A stretch of 42,074 nt of DNA from Galactobacter sp. (lineage in GTDB: Bacteria; Actinomycetota; Actinomycetes; Actinomycetales; Micrococcaceae), in contig NZ_JALAGT010000049.1 of NCBI RefSeq assembly GCF_022712295.1, positions 1 to 42,074 of the forward strand. The letters are read 5' to 3'. The notes below the pieces were generated by a model. The model was not told where the DNA came from and did no database searches. It saw nothing but the letters and a program-made list of their open reading frames with translations. Within the stretch, counting starts at the first letter, position 1, and each line of letters begins with the position of its first letter. Positions 1 through 11,586 of this stretch are shown piece after piece. The position numbers and the translations under genes are program-made.

Positions 1-1
1 G

Positions 2-1519
2 TTCGTCCTCACCCTCGTCGTGATCGTGGTGGTGGGGTTGGTGCTCTCCGCAGCGGGACGTCTGGGCAGGGCCCCCAGTGCGGAGTTCACGTTGATCCCG
101 GTGGACGATGCAGGGGTGACCGGGCTCCTGGGCCTGGCGCTGGTGCTGAGAGCCTTCTCCACCGGATCGGCCGCGCTCACGGGAGTCGAGACGCCCATCT
201 CGGGTGTCACCGAGCTGGCCCGCCAGCGGGCCGTGAATGCCGGCCGGGTGCTGGTGTGTTTGGGCCTGACCGCGACGGCGCTGACGTTGGGCGTGATGTG
301 GTTGGCGAGGGCCACTGGGGTCAACGTCGTGGAGGATCCCTCGACCCAGCTTTCCCTGCACGGCGCGGCCGTCGAGGACTACGTCCAGGCCCCGGTCCTG
401 TCCCAGCTGACGCAGGCCGTGTTCGGCAGCGGCTGGCCGGTCATTGCCTTCGGCGCCGTCACGGTGCTGGTGCTGTTGGCCGCAGGGCTCTCAGGTTTCG
501 GTTCCTTCCCTCGCCTGGCTTTCCACCTGGCCACGGATGGCTATCTGCCTCGGCAGCTGCGCACCCGCGGTGACCGGATGGGATTCTCCAACGGGATCCT
601 GGTGCTCGCAGCCTCCGCTCTGGTGTTGGTACTGGCCACGGGGGCGCATCTGTCCGTGCTGGTGCAGCTGTACGTGGTCGGTGTCTTCGTCTCCTTCACG
701 CTCTCCCAGGCGGGCATGACGCGGCATTGGACACTGCGGCTGCGCGCGCTTCCGCGTGGAGCAAGGAAGTCGGCACTGCATCGGCGGCGGGTGCTCTCCG
801 TGGTGGGGGCCACCCTGAGCCTGTTGGTGCTGGCCGTGGTGCTCATCACCAAGTTCACCCATGGCGCCTGGCTGGCCGTGGTGGCCATCGTGGTGCTCAC
901 CTTGGGGATGACGCGGATTCACGCACATTACATGCGGGTGGACGCCGAACTCGCGGTGGCGGAGGGAACCGACGGCACCGCACCGGAGACCTCCCTGCCC
1001 TCCCGGGTCCACGCTTTGGTCCTGGTCTCCACCGTGCGTAAGCCGGTCCTCCGGGCCCTCAGCTACGCCAGGGCCACGAGACCCCACCACCTCGAAGCGG
1101 TGCTCGTCGACAACGACCCGGAGAAGACCTCGCGAGCCGTTGAAGCGTGGACCGCGCTGCGTCTACCCACACCGCTGACCGTGCTGGCCTCCCCGTATCG
1201 GGTGATGCTCCCGCCGCTGCTGAACCACATCAGGCGGCTGCGCCGCAAGGGCCCACGTGATCTGGTGGTCGTGTACCTGCCGGAATATGTGGTGGGGCAC
1301 TGGTGGGAGACACTGGTCCACAATCAGGCCGGTATCCGTTTGAGGTCTCGGTTGCGCAGGGAGCCGGGAGTCGTCCTGGCCACGGTCCCGTGGCAGTTGA
1401 GCGGGCAGGCCGCCGCCGCGGTCACGCCGGAGCGGACGCCGGGCCACACGCTTGAGGGACCACACGCTTCAGGCACCACACAAGAGCATGCAGAACGAGA
1501 CGGGGGAATGAGCCAGTGA
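2..1519 (+). CDS. APC-family amino acid permease, 5' end off the window
   Basis: This is the C-terminal part of an APC-superfamily transporter whose reading frame is already open at base 2, so the true start lies left of the window. The visible protein has about seven or eight hydrophobic segments in its first ~300 residues, including a GSFPRLAFHLATDGYLPRQL stretch typical of APC permeases. A hydrophilic tail of ~180 residues follows and contains a universal-stress-like region (HALVLVSTVRKPVLRALSYA). Such tails are common in actinobacterial APC proteins encoded beside potassium-uptake genes. The stop codon overlaps the GTG start of the next gene by 4 bp, so the two are probably translationally coupled. 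Substrate cannot be told from the sequence; an amino acid or potassium-linked role is inference. Confidence 0.85.
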   Translation, partial: FVLTLVVIVVVGLVLSAAGRLGRAPSAEFTLIPVDDAGVTGLLGLALVLRAFSTGSAALTGVETPISGVTELARQRAVNAGRVLVCLGLTATALTLGVMWLARATGVNVVEDPSTQLSLHGAAVEDYVQAPVLSQLTQAVFGSGWPVIAFGAVTVLVLLAAGLSGFGSFPRLAFHLATDGYLPRQLRTRGDRMGFSNGILVLAASALVLVLATGAHLSVLVQLYVVGVFVSFTLSQAGMTRHWTLRLRALPRGARKSALHRRRVLSVVGATLSLLVLAVVLITKFTHGAWLAVVAIVVLTLGMTRIHAHYMRVDAELAVAEGTDGTAPETSLPSRVHALVLVSTVRKPVLRALSYARATRPHHLEAVLVDNDPEKTSRAVEAWTALRLPTPLTVLASPYRVMLPPLLNHIRRLRRKGPRDLVVVYLPEYVVGHWWETLVHNQAGIRLRSRLRREPGVVLATVPWQLSGQAAAAVTPERTPGHTLEGPHASGTTQEHAERDGGMSQ

Positions 1520-2943
1520 CCGAGCAAGTGCACGCCGACCAGGAGCCACGCGACGCCGAGGTCGTGGAGGTGGAACTCACCGACATCGCCAAGGACGGTC
1601 CTGTGGTGGGACGCGTGGACGGGCGTGCGGTCTTCGCCCGGCACGGGGCACCGGGTGAACGCGTTCGGGTCAGGCTGGATCCGCACAAGCCCAAGGCTCG
1701 CTGGCTGGCAGGCGACGTCATCGAGGTGCTCTCGGCATCGGAGCACCGGGTCCCGCACGTGTGGCCGCAAGCGGACGTCTTGCTGCACGGTCCGGACGAG
1801 GTCCCGGGAGGCGCGGAGTTCGGACACCTGGAGCTCGCCTATCAGCGGGAGCTGAAGGGGCGGATTCTCGAGGGGCAGCTGAGCAGGCTGGCCGGGATCG
1901 ACGCCGCCGACCTCGGCTTCACCGGCGTGGAACCGGCCCTGGAGGAGTCGGCGGACGGGCTGCACTGGCGCACCAGGTCAGCCTTCGGCGTGGATGCCGG
2001 GGGCCGCCTGGCCATGCGCGCCCGCGCCTCACACCGCATGATCCCCACCCCGGAATTCCCGTTGGCGGTGGCGGCCGTGGACCGGCTCGGGCTCGGGGAC
2101 CTTGACCTGAGCGGCCTGGAGCGGGTGGAGGTGGCCGTACCGACCCAGGGTCAAGCGCTGGTCCTGCTGGTGCCGGAAACGCGGACCAGTGCTCCTCGGC
2201 AGGCCCGCGGACGCCGCGGTCGTGGTCCTCGCCCCGTATCTGCCCCCACCAGGACCGGCCTGGCGGCGGTGGAGCGCGTGGCGGCCTCGCTGCCCGACGG
2301 CGTGGCGGTGGCCTCGTTGGTCCAGACCGGTGGCGCCGCTGCCGACGGCGCGGGGTCCTTGACCCCGCTGCGCGGAGCGACCGACCTGATCGAACGCGTC
2401 GAGGGGTTCGACTTCAGGGTCACGGGGGAGGGCTTCTGGCAGGTACACCGAAGCGCGCCGGTCACTCTGACCAGGGCCGTGTTGGATGCGGTCGGAGCGG
2501 AGCAGGGACAGGCGGTCGCCGACCTCTACGGTGGGGCGGGCCTCTTCAGCGTGCCACTGGCACAGGCCGTCACCGGCAGTGGGAAGCTCGTGTCCATCGA
2601 GGGCGCACCGGGTACCCACCGGGATGCCGAATACAACCTGCGCCGATTCCCGCAGGCCACCGCTGTGCAAGGACGCGTGGAACGCGTCCTCGAGACCGAC
2701 GCGGAAAAGTACAACGCAGTGGTGCTCGATCCGCCCCGTGCGGGAGCCGGCGTTCGCGCGGTCTCGGCCATCGCCGCGTCGGGCACGGACACGGTGGTCT
2801 ACGTGGCATGCGACCCTGCAGCCCTGGCCAAGGACGCGGCACGTCTGGCGGAGGCAGGCTACCGGATGAGTCGAATCCGCGGATTCGACCTGTACCCGCA
2901 CACCCACCATCTGGAGTCCGTGGCCGTGTTCACCAAGGCCTGA
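1516..2943 (+). CDS. TRAM-domain class I SAM-dependent RNA methyltransferase (TrmA/RlmD-like)
   Basis: A 475-residue member of the RNA m5U methyltransferase family, which methylates uridine in tRNA or rRNA. The N-terminal ~65 residues form a TRAM RNA-binding domain (VELTDIAKDGPVVGRVDGRA). The SAM site is visible as DLYGGAGLFSVPLA near residue 336. The catalytic region follows as VLDPPRAGAG, then YVACDPAALAKD with the catalytic cysteine. The four iron-sulphur cysteines of E. coli RlmD are not present, which fits cluster-free actinobacterial versions. The GTG start overlaps the permease stop. The exact substrate, rRNA or tRNA, cannot be assigned. Confidence 0.88.
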   Translation: MTEQVHADQEPRDAEVVEVELTDIAKDGPVVGRVDGRAVFARHGAPGERVRVRLDPHKPKARWLAGDVIEVLSASEHRVPHVWPQADVLLHGPDEVPGGAEFGHLELAYQRELKGRILEGQLSRLAGIDAADLGFTGVEPALEESADGLHWRTRSAFGVDAGGRLAMRARASHRMIPTPEFPLAVAAVDRLGLGDLDLSGLERVEVAVPTQGQALVLLVPETRTSAPRQARGRRGRGPRPVSAPTRTGLAAVERVAASLPDGVAVASLVQTGGAAADGAGSLTPLRGATDLIERVEGFDFRVTGEGFWQVHRSAPVTLTRAVLDAVGAEQGQAVADLYGGAGLFSVPLAQAVTGSGKLVSIEGAPGTHRDAEYNLRRFPQATAVQGRVERVLETDAEKYNAVVLDPPRAGAGVRAVSAIAASGTDTVVYVACDPAALAKDAARLAEAGYRMSRIRGFDLYPHTHHLESVAVFTKA

Positions 2944-3047
2944 GAATGGCGCACGGGAGTCGTGACGCAATGCGGCGTGTCGCCCAGGGACGATGGCCGT
3001 TTGCGACCGTTGCGTAACCCGAACGATCGCGTGTCGAGATTCGGGGG

Positions 3048-3076
3048 TTGACATTGTTAGAATGGGGAAGTATCTC
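3048..3076 (+). promoter_or_regulatory. Probable acnA promoter
   Basis: A perfect -35 box TTGACA lies at 3048-3053, followed after 17 bp by TATCTC at 3071-3076. This is about 94 bp ahead of the acnA start and is the best housekeeping-type promoter in the 226-bp gap. An alternative -10, TAGAAT at 3058-3063, has no clear -35. The transcript would have a leader of roughly 85 nt. Confidence 0.55.
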
Positions 3077-3169
3077 CGTCGCGCTTCTCTTGCGTTTCAT
3101 GGTGAGGTGACCCTCACTGGCAGGGGTGGGCTGCGACCATCATGATGGAGTGAAAGCGAGAGGAGTCCC

Positions 3170-5875
<2,706 letters not shown>

Positions 5876-5888
5876 TCCAGGTCTTACC

Positions 5889-5941
5889 CACGAGGGCCCG
5901 GTCCCTCCCCTGATACTCAGGGGAGGGACCGGGCCCTCGTG
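5889..5941 (+). terminator. 25-bp perfect hairpin after acnA
   Basis: Bases 5889-5913 and 5917-5941 are exact reverse complements with a 3-nt loop (TAC). It starts 13 bp after the acnA stop. There is no T-tract, so this is an I-shaped actinobacterial terminator rather than a classical one. Its right arm runs into the putative promoter of the next gene. Confidence 0.85.
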
Positions 5942-5945
5942 CTAG

Positions 5946-5960
5946 TAGAGTTGATCTCCG
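5946..5960 (+). promoter_or_regulatory. Extended -10 and leaderless start of the DUF402 gene
   Basis: TAGAGT at 5946-5951 is a TAnnnT -10 element placed 8 nt before a GTG at 5960. There is no Shine-Dalgarno sequence. Transcription would therefore begin at or next to the start codon. Any -35 contact would fall inside the acnA terminator arm. Confidence 0.5.
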
Positions 5961-6562
5961 TGATGAATCGGCAGCCGATCAGTGCCCGCGTGGTTCCGCA
6001 GCGTCCTCGTAGGCCGGAGCCGCTGGTTCCGGGGGAGCGCGTCGTGACGCGGGCCTGGAAATACGACGGATACGCGCATTGGGTCGTGGACGGCGTCGCC
6101 CTGGGCTCCGACGACGACGGAGAGTGGATCTATCAACCGGCCGGCTCCTTCGTGGCTCGCCCCGGCGCCGCCTTCACGGCAGGCGACGATGCCGTGGTCC
6201 TCATCCCTGACACGGGGGAGTGGATCGCGACCTTCCACGCAGGTGTGCGCCGTAACGGACTGCTGATCTACATCGACGTGTCCACCGAGATCGGCTGGTC
6301 ACCTCTGGCTTCCGGGGAATGGGAGGTCCACTCGGTGGACATGGACCTGGACGTCGTGGAGCGGGCAGGGCAGGACGTCTATCTGGACGATGAGGACGAG
6401 TTCGAGCAGCACAGCGAAGAACTCGGCTACCCACAGGAGTTGATCCACGCCACGCGAGCCGAGGCGGCCAAGCTGCTGGCCGCCGTCGGGCACCACACAC
6501 CACCGTTCGACGGGCGCGCGAAGGCGCGCTTCGCTCAAGGCCGCGCCCTGCTGGGGCGCTGA
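5960..6562 (+). CDS. DUF402 (FomD-like) domain protein
   Basis: About 200 residues, soluble. The region YIDVSTEIGWSPLASGEWEV, followed by an acidic segment (DVYLDDEDEFEQHSEELGY) and a helix reading QELIHATRAEAAKLLA, is the DUF402/FomD-like pattern. Members bind divalent metal and some act as nucleotide phosphohydrolases. The role here is unknown. I chose GTG 5960 because of the leaderless promoter geometry; ATG 5963 is the alternative. It is followed after 20 bp by an uncharacterised gene and probably shares a transcript with it. Confidence 0.75.
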   Translation: MMNRQPISARVVPQRPRRPEPLVPGERVVTRAWKYDGYAHWVVDGVALGSDDDGEWIYQPAGSFVARPGAAFTAGDDAVVLIPDTGEWIATFHAGVRRNGLLIYIDVSTEIGWSPLASGEWEVHSVDMDLDVVERAGQDVYLDDEDEFEQHSEELGYPQELIHATRAEAAKLLAAVGHHTPPFDGRAKARFAQGRALLGR

Positions 6563-6582
6563 AGGAAAGAAGAGGGCACAGC

Positions 6583-7182
6583 ATGGCGATTTTGCGCACG
6601 TACCGCACTGAGGAGGACGGGAGCCTGAGCTTCCGCGAGGCGTGGTACGACGAGGAGACGGCTCAGTTCGTGATCAACCGGGGCCCTGTAGGGCGACTTT
6701 CCGAGACCCCGGTGGTGGAGGACGACCTGACTCCGGAGGCCGGCGAGGGACTGCTGGCCGCCTTCGCGGAGTCCTGTGAGACCGATGGATACCGTGAACT
6801 GGCCGTCGAGGAGCAGTCCTGGCTGCACGTTCGTTTCCCACTCAAGCACGCCGAGCCACAGGCGCGTGACCGCTCCCTGCGCGACGCCGTGGTGTCGGGT
6901 TTGACCGGTCACCTGGCCTGGCGCGGCCTCGGAACCGTGGAGGCCTCGGTGTTCGGCGCCTCAGGGCTCACGGTCACGGTGCTCACGCCTGCCCCCAAGC
7001 TTGCGGTGAAGGCCGTCATGACGTGCCTGCGGGAGACCGTCCGCTCCGACGTGAACCGTGCCGTGATCGCAGTGGCGGCTGGCTCCGAACCGGCCGACGC
7101 CAGGGTCAAGCAGCCGCAGCCCTACCGGGGTTCCTTCCCGGTGGACGAGGAGACCGTCAACGAGTTGCAGGAGCAGAACTGA
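6583..7182 (+). CDS. Uncharacterised actinobacterial protein
   Basis: A 199-residue soluble protein with no motif I recognise. It begins MAILRTYRTEEDGSLSFREAWYDEE in tone: acidic, without signal peptide or membrane segment. The middle has alternating hydrophobic stretches (GLTVTVLTPAPKLAVKAVM) suggesting an alpha/beta fold. A purine-rich AGGAAAG/AGAGG tract precedes the ATG. It sits 20 bp after the DUF402 gene and 1 bp before the aldo/keto reductase ATG, so the three are likely one operon. No function is claimed. Confidence 0.75.
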   Translation: MAILRTYRTEEDGSLSFREAWYDEETAQFVINRGPVGRLSETPVVEDDLTPEAGEGLLAAFAESCETDGYRELAVEEQSWLHVRFPLKHAEPQARDRSLRDAVVSGLTGHLAWRGLGTVEASVFGASGLTVTVLTPAPKLAVKAVMTCLRETVRSDVNRAVIAVAAGSEPADARVKQPQPYRGSFPVDEETVNELQEQN

Positions 7183-7183
7183 C

Positions 7184-8167
7184 ATGACCGACATGCCCAC
7201 CACCCGTCTGGGGAATTCGGGGCTGACCGTCTCGCGGATCGGCCTCGGTTGCAACAACCTGGGACGTTCCGGCACCGCGACGCTGGACCAGGATGGAGCG
7301 GACGCGGTGGTCCACGCTGCGCTGGACGCCGGAATCACCTTCTTCGATACCGCAGACAACTACGGTGTGGAGGCCGGGCTGAGCGAGACCCGTCTGGGAA
7401 AGGCCCTCGGCTCGCACCGCGACGAGGTGGTCGTCGCCTCCAAGTTCGGCATGGATGTGCGCGGGGCCAACGGGCCGGACTTCGGCGCGCGCGGCTCCCG
7501 ACGCTACGTTCTCACGGCGGTCGAGAACTCCCTGAGACGTTTGGGAACCGACCACCTGGATCTCTTCCAGTTCCACACTCCCGACCCGGCCACCCCCATC
7601 GAGGAGACGCTCTCCGCCCTGGACACGTTGGTGACTTCCGGCAAGGTGCGTTACATCGGGCATTCGAACCGGGCCGGCTGGCAGATCGCCGAGGCCGAGT
7701 TCGTGGCCCGCGAGCTGGGGACGGAGCGCTTCATCTCCGCGCAGAACCACTACAACCTGATCGATCGGCGTGCGGAGCTCGAGGTGCTTCCCGCATCCCG
7801 CGCCTACGGCCTCGGCGTGCTGCCGTACTTCCCCTTGGCCAACGGCCTGCTGACCGGCAAGTACTCCTCTGGCCAGGCCCCGTCAGGCAGCCGGCTCTCG
7901 CATTCGCGCCAAGAGGTCTTGGAAAGCGCGGACCTGGATCAGCTGGTGGCTTTCGGTGAGTTCGCCGCAGCACGGGGACTGTCCGAGGTCATCGTCGCCT
8001 TCGGGTGGCTGCTGGCTCAGGATCCGGTGGCCTCGGTGATCGCCGGTGCCACGCGCCCGGAGCAGATCGCGCAGAACGCCGAGGCATGGACCTGGACTCC
8101 CACGGCCCAGGAACTGGCGGAACTGGACGCGATCTTCCCAGCCCCTCAGCCCATCGCGTTGTTCTGA
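7184..8167 (+). CDS. Aldo/keto reductase
   Basis: A 327-residue NADPH-dependent oxidoreductase of the AKR superfamily with a TIM barrel. The catalytic tetrad is visible: Asp and Tyr in FFDTADNYG (about residues 47-55), Lys in VVASKFGMDV and His in LDLFQFHTPD. The cofactor-binding end reads VIAGATRPEQIAQNAEAW, typical of the family. The ATG follows the preceding stop by one base, with GGAG about 12 nt upstream inside that gene, so translation is probably coupled. The substrate is unknown. It lies where prfB is often found in relatives, immediately before ftsE. Confidence 0.92.
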   Translation: MTDMPTTRLGNSGLTVSRIGLGCNNLGRSGTATLDQDGADAVVHAALDAGITFFDTADNYGVEAGLSETRLGKALGSHRDEVVVASKFGMDVRGANGPDFGARGSRRYVLTAVENSLRRLGTDHLDLFQFHTPDPATPIEETLSALDTLVTSGKVRYIGHSNRAGWQIAEAEFVARELGTERFISAQNHYNLIDRRAELEVLPASRAYGLGVLPYFPLANGLLTGKYSSGQAPSGSRLSHSRQEVLESADLDQLVAFGEFAAARGLSEVIVAFGWLLAQDPVASVIAGATRPEQIAQNAEAWTWTPTAQELAELDAIFPAPQPIALF

Positions 8168-8329
8168 GCCGACCAGGATTCACAGCCTCCGGTGCCCGAC
8201 ACGCACGCGAAGGATCACGATTTGATCACGTACGGTGCGTAAAGTGGTCGGACACTGGCGGTCTCCTTCCCCGACCTCCGGCACACAGACTCGTCCGTAT
8301 CCGCCTGCGGCTGGTGTGCCAGGGACTCT

Positions 8330-9079
8330 ATGATCACTTTCGACCACGTCACCAAGGTCTACGACTCGCGTGAGCGCCCTGCGCTGCGCGACGTGGACCT
8401 CACGGTGGACCGCGGCGACTTCGCCTACCTCGTGGGACCTTCGGGTTCGGGTAAGTCCACCTTCATCAGGCTGGTGCTGCGTGAGGAACAACTCACCAGC
8501 GGTTCCGTGTATGTCGCCGGGACCAACGTGGATCGACTGCCTGGGTGGAAGGTTCCGCTGCTGCGCCGCAACATCGGTGTGGTGTTCCAGGACTTCCGAC
8601 TCCTGCCGGGGAAAACCGTGTTCGCGAACGTGGCGTTCGCCATGCAGGTGATCGGTAAATCCCGCGCCATGATCAAGGAGACCGTACCCGAGGTGCTGGC
8701 CACCGTCGGCCTGGAGAAGAAGGAACAACGCCTCCCGCACGAACTCTCCGGCGGAGAGCAGCAGCGCGTGGCGATCGCCCGTGCCGTCGTCAACCGTCCC
8801 GCCATACTGTTGGCGGACGAGCCCACAGGCAACCTGGATCCGGAAACCAGTCTCGGGATCATGGAAGTGCTTGAACGCATCAACCAGAACGGCACCACGG
8901 TGGTCATGGCCACGCACGATGACGAGATCGTGAACTCGCGCCGTCATCGAGTCATCGAACTCGACGGTGGCGTGGTGGTACGTGACGAGGCCAAGGGTGA
9001 GTACCACGCCTCGGGCGTTTCCCACATCGCGGGCGCGCCTGCTCTGGCGCCCTTCGACAGCGAGGAGGACGAGATATGA
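8330..9079 (+). CDS. ftsE: Cell division ATP-binding protein FtsE
   Basis: A 249-residue ABC ATPase that pairs with FtsX at the division septum and drives activation of a cell-wall hydrolase. Walker A is GPSGSGKST near residue 37, the signature is LSGGEQQR, Walker B is ILLADEPTG, and the switch histidine lies in MATHDDEIV. The C-terminal ~25 residues are a typical actinobacterial extension. AGGGA at 8321-8325 precedes the ATG. The stop overlaps the ftsX start by 4 bp. The 162-bp gap upstream shows no convincing promoter. Confidence 0.97.
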   Translation: MITFDHVTKVYDSRERPALRDVDLTVDRGDFAYLVGPSGSGKSTFIRLVLREEQLTSGSVYVAGTNVDRLPGWKVPLLRRNIGVVFQDFRLLPGKTVFANVAFAMQVIGKSRAMIKETVPEVLATVGLEKKEQRLPHELSGGEQQRVAIARAVVNRPAILLADEPTGNLDPETSLGIMEVLERINQNGTTVVMATHDDEIVNSRRHRVIELDGGVVVRDEAKGEYHASGVSHIAGAPALAPFDSEEDEI

Positions 9080-10008
9080 GACTCTCCTTCGTGCTCAGCG
9101 AGATCTTCACAGGGCTGCGTCGCAACCTGTCCATGGTGCTCTCCGTTATCCTGGTCACCTTCGTGTCGCTGACCTTCGTGGGTGCATCGGGACTGCTGCA
9201 GTCCCAGGTGAACCAGATGAAGGATTACTGGTACGACAAGGTCCAGGTCGCCATCTTCATGTGCAACTCGACCTCGGTCTCCAGCAACTGTCCTGTGGGT
9301 TCCGACGGGCAGCCTGCCGAGGTCACGGACGCTCAGCGTGACCACATCGAGGAGCTGCTCAACTCCGCGCAGATGAAACCGTACGTCGACTCGTTCGCCT
9401 ACGAGTCGCCGAAGGAAGCTTTTGAACACTTCCAGGACCAGTTCTCCAATTCCGACATCGCGTCGTCGGTGACGGAGGACCAGCTCCCCGGCTCGTTCCG
9501 CGTGAAATTGGTTGACCCCGAGAAGTATCCCGTGATCAACGAGCAGTTCTCCTCCCAGCCAGGGGTGGACTCGGTTGCGGACCAGCGCGACTACCTCGAC
9601 ACCGTCTTCAAACTGATCAATGTGGCCTCCGTCGTCGCGATCGTCATCGCGGTGGTGATGCTGGTCTGCGCGGTGTTGATGATCGCGACCACCATCAGAC
9701 TCTCCGCCTTCTCCAGACGTAGGGAAACAGGGATCATGCGGTTGGTCGGTGCCTCCCGCACCGTCATCCAACTGCCCTTCGTCCTGGAAGGCGTGATCGC
9801 CGCCGCGATCGGAGCGATCCTGTCCTCGGCGGTGCTCTGGGCGGTGCTCCAGTTCGTGGTCCAGGACCGCCTCGCGCCGGAGAACCCCGGCGTCGCTTTC
9901 ATCGGCGTGGAACAGATGTGGTGGGTGGCTCCGGTCCTCATCCTCATCGGCGTGGTGTTGGCCGGCCTCTCCTCAGTCCTGACCTTGAGGCGATACCTTA
10001 AGGTTTAG
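9076..10008 (+). CDS. ftsX: Cell division protein FtsX
   Basis: A 310-residue membrane partner of FtsE. There is one membrane segment near residues 20-42, then an extracellular domain to about residue 170 that carries two cysteines (MCNSTSVSSNC) likely to form a disulphide. Three more membrane segments follow, the first around VASVVAIVIAVVMLVCAVLM. This is the standard FtsX topology. The external loop is expected to contact the coiled coil of a peptidoglycan hydrolase, and such a protein is encoded directly downstream. The start overlaps ftsE (ATGA). Confidence 0.96.
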   Translation: MRLSFVLSEIFTGLRRNLSMVLSVILVTFVSLTFVGASGLLQSQVNQMKDYWYDKVQVAIFMCNSTSVSSNCPVGSDGQPAEVTDAQRDHIEELLNSAQMKPYVDSFAYESPKEAFEHFQDQFSNSDIASSVTEDQLPGSFRVKLVDPEKYPVINEQFSSQPGVDSVADQRDYLDTVFKLINVASVVAIVIAVVMLVCAVLMIATTIRLSAFSRRRETGIMRLVGASRTVIQLPFVLEGVIAAAIGAILSSAVLWAVLQFVVQDRLAPENPGVAFIGVEQMWWVAPVLILIGVVLAGLSSVLTLRRYLKV

Positions 10009-10089
10009 TCCCTCCGTCCGCCTCGGGCCCCGCCCGACCGATCCCGATCCATCCCGGTGTCTTCCCCACCAGCCGGAAAGGAACTCCTC

Positions 10090-11583
10090 GTGAGCTCGAA
10101 ATCTGTCATGTCTCGGTCCACCCAGCCCACACGTCGGGCGGCGTCGAGAAAGCCGGCCAAGCTGGCCCGCGCCGTCCTCGGTTCCCTGCTGGTCGGTGCG
10201 TTCACCTTCGGGGCGGGCGTGGTACCGGCCCAGGCCGACAAGTTGGATGACAAGAAGGCCCAGATCGACAAGCAGGTGAAGGGCACACAGGAGGACCTCG
10301 AGGGCTTGCACGCGGAGGTCCAGACCACGGCAGACCAGCTGAAGTCCTACCAGGACAAGGTGCCTGCGGCCAAGCAGCGGGTCAGCGACGCCGAGGCCAA
10401 GGTGGCTGCCGCCCAGCGGGAGCTCACCGCGTTGCAGAACCGGCTCACCGCAGCGAAGAAGGACCAGGCCGATCTGGAAGCCAAACGGGAACGCAATGCA
10501 GCCGCGCGTGCCGAGAACGAGCAAGCGGCCGGTCAGATCGCATCGCAGGCCTACCGCCAAGGTGGACAGAGCAACAACAACCTGTCCATGCTCTTCTCCG
10601 GCGCGGACCCCTCGGACATGGCGACGTCCATGGAAATGGCGAACCGTGCTGCGGAGTCGCGCAACAAGAAGATCGCGAACCTGCGCTCGGCTGATGCGAC
10701 CAACCGGAACAACGAGGCCCGGCTGAAGACCATCGCCGCTGAGATCGAGGATCTCAAGGAGCAGGCGGACGCCGCCCTCAGCCGGACTCAGGCTGCCCGC
10801 AGCGAGGCGCAGCAGGCCAAGGCCACCTTGGATTCCCTGGTGTCCAAGACCTCTGCGACTCAGAAGCGGCTCAAGGGTGAGGTCGCCTCGGCCAAGGGCC
10901 GACTCGACAAGCAGCGCAGCGAGCAGAGGTCCATCGACGCGCAGATCAAGGAACGCCAGGAGCGCTTGAAGCGTGAGGCGGAGGAACGGGCACGTAAGGC
11001 CCGTGCGGAGGCCAAGAAGAAGGCTGCCGCGGCAGAGAAGGCGCGCCAGGCTCGCGCGGCCAATGCGGCGAAGCTGCAGCGTCAGGCGGCCGCTGCGCAG
11101 ACCAGGGCCAACACGGCCACGAGCAACGCGACTCCGTCCGGTTCCGTGCAGAAGTCCTCGTGGGGCCTCATCGTCCCCTCGACCGGCGGCTACATCTCCT
11201 CCGGATTCGGCTGGCGGCCCACGCCGGCAGGCACCATCGACTATCTCGGCACGGGCGGCTACGTCCACGGCGGGCAGGACTGGGGCTACGGCGGGCAATG
11301 TGGGGCACCCATCAAGGCCGCTGCCGCGGGCACGGTGCGAGAAGCCGGCTCCAAGAGCACCCACGGCATCGTGGTCTCCCTGGACCACGCGGTCGTGAAG
11401 GGCCACGCCCTCACCACCAACTACCACCACATGTCCAGGGTGGCGGTCAGCGTCGGTCAGAAGGTTCAGCAGGGCCAGACCATCGGCTACGTCGGCACCA
11501 CGGGCAACTCCACCGGTTGCCACCTGCACTTCGAGACCATCGTGGACGGTAGCTACCGCAACCCGCTCGGACTCCTTCCGTGA
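10090..11583 (+). CDS. Secreted coiled-coil M23 metallopeptidase (EnvC-like)
   Basis: About 497 residues. An Arg-rich N-terminus and hydrophobic core (AVLGSLLVGAFTFGAGV) end at AQA-D, a signal-peptidase I site. A long Lys/Ala/Glu-rich coiled coil spans roughly residues 50-345, split by a stretch containing SMLFSGADPSDMATSMEMA. The C-terminal M23 domain carries the zinc ligands: His and Asp in HGGQDWGYGG and His in HLHFE. It cleaves peptidoglycan peptide cross-bridges. Position after ftsEX and the EnvC-like layout suggest it is the hydrolase activated by FtsEX. I chose GTG 10090 because AAAGGAA at 10077-10083 precedes it; earlier in-frame starts lack a ribosome site. Confidence 0.92.
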   Translation: MSSKSVMSRSTQPTRRAASRKPAKLARAVLGSLLVGAFTFGAGVVPAQADKLDDKKAQIDKQVKGTQEDLEGLHAEVQTTADQLKSYQDKVPAAKQRVSDAEAKVAAAQRELTALQNRLTAAKKDQADLEAKRERNAAARAENEQAAGQIASQAYRQGGQSNNNLSMLFSGADPSDMATSMEMANRAAESRNKKIANLRSADATNRNNEARLKTIAAEIEDLKEQADAALSRTQAARSEAQQAKATLDSLVSKTSATQKRLKGEVASAKGRLDKQRSEQRSIDAQIKERQERLKREAEERARKARAEAKKKAAAAEKARQARAANAAKLQRQAAAAQTRANTATSNATPSGSVQKSSWGLIVPSTGGYISSGFGWRPTPAGTIDYLGTGGYVHGGQDWGYGGQCGAPIKAAAAGTVREAGSKSTHGIVVSLDHAVVKGHALTTNYHHMSRVAVSVGQKVQQGQTIGYVGTTGNSTGCHLHFETIVDGSYRNPLGLLP

Positions 11584-11586
11584 CCC

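Noticed and set aside
8222..8245. Promoter TTGATC/TAAAGT ahead of ftsE
   Set aside because: The two boxes are only 12 bp apart, too close for a sigma-70-type promoter, and no alternative -35 fits TAAAGT.
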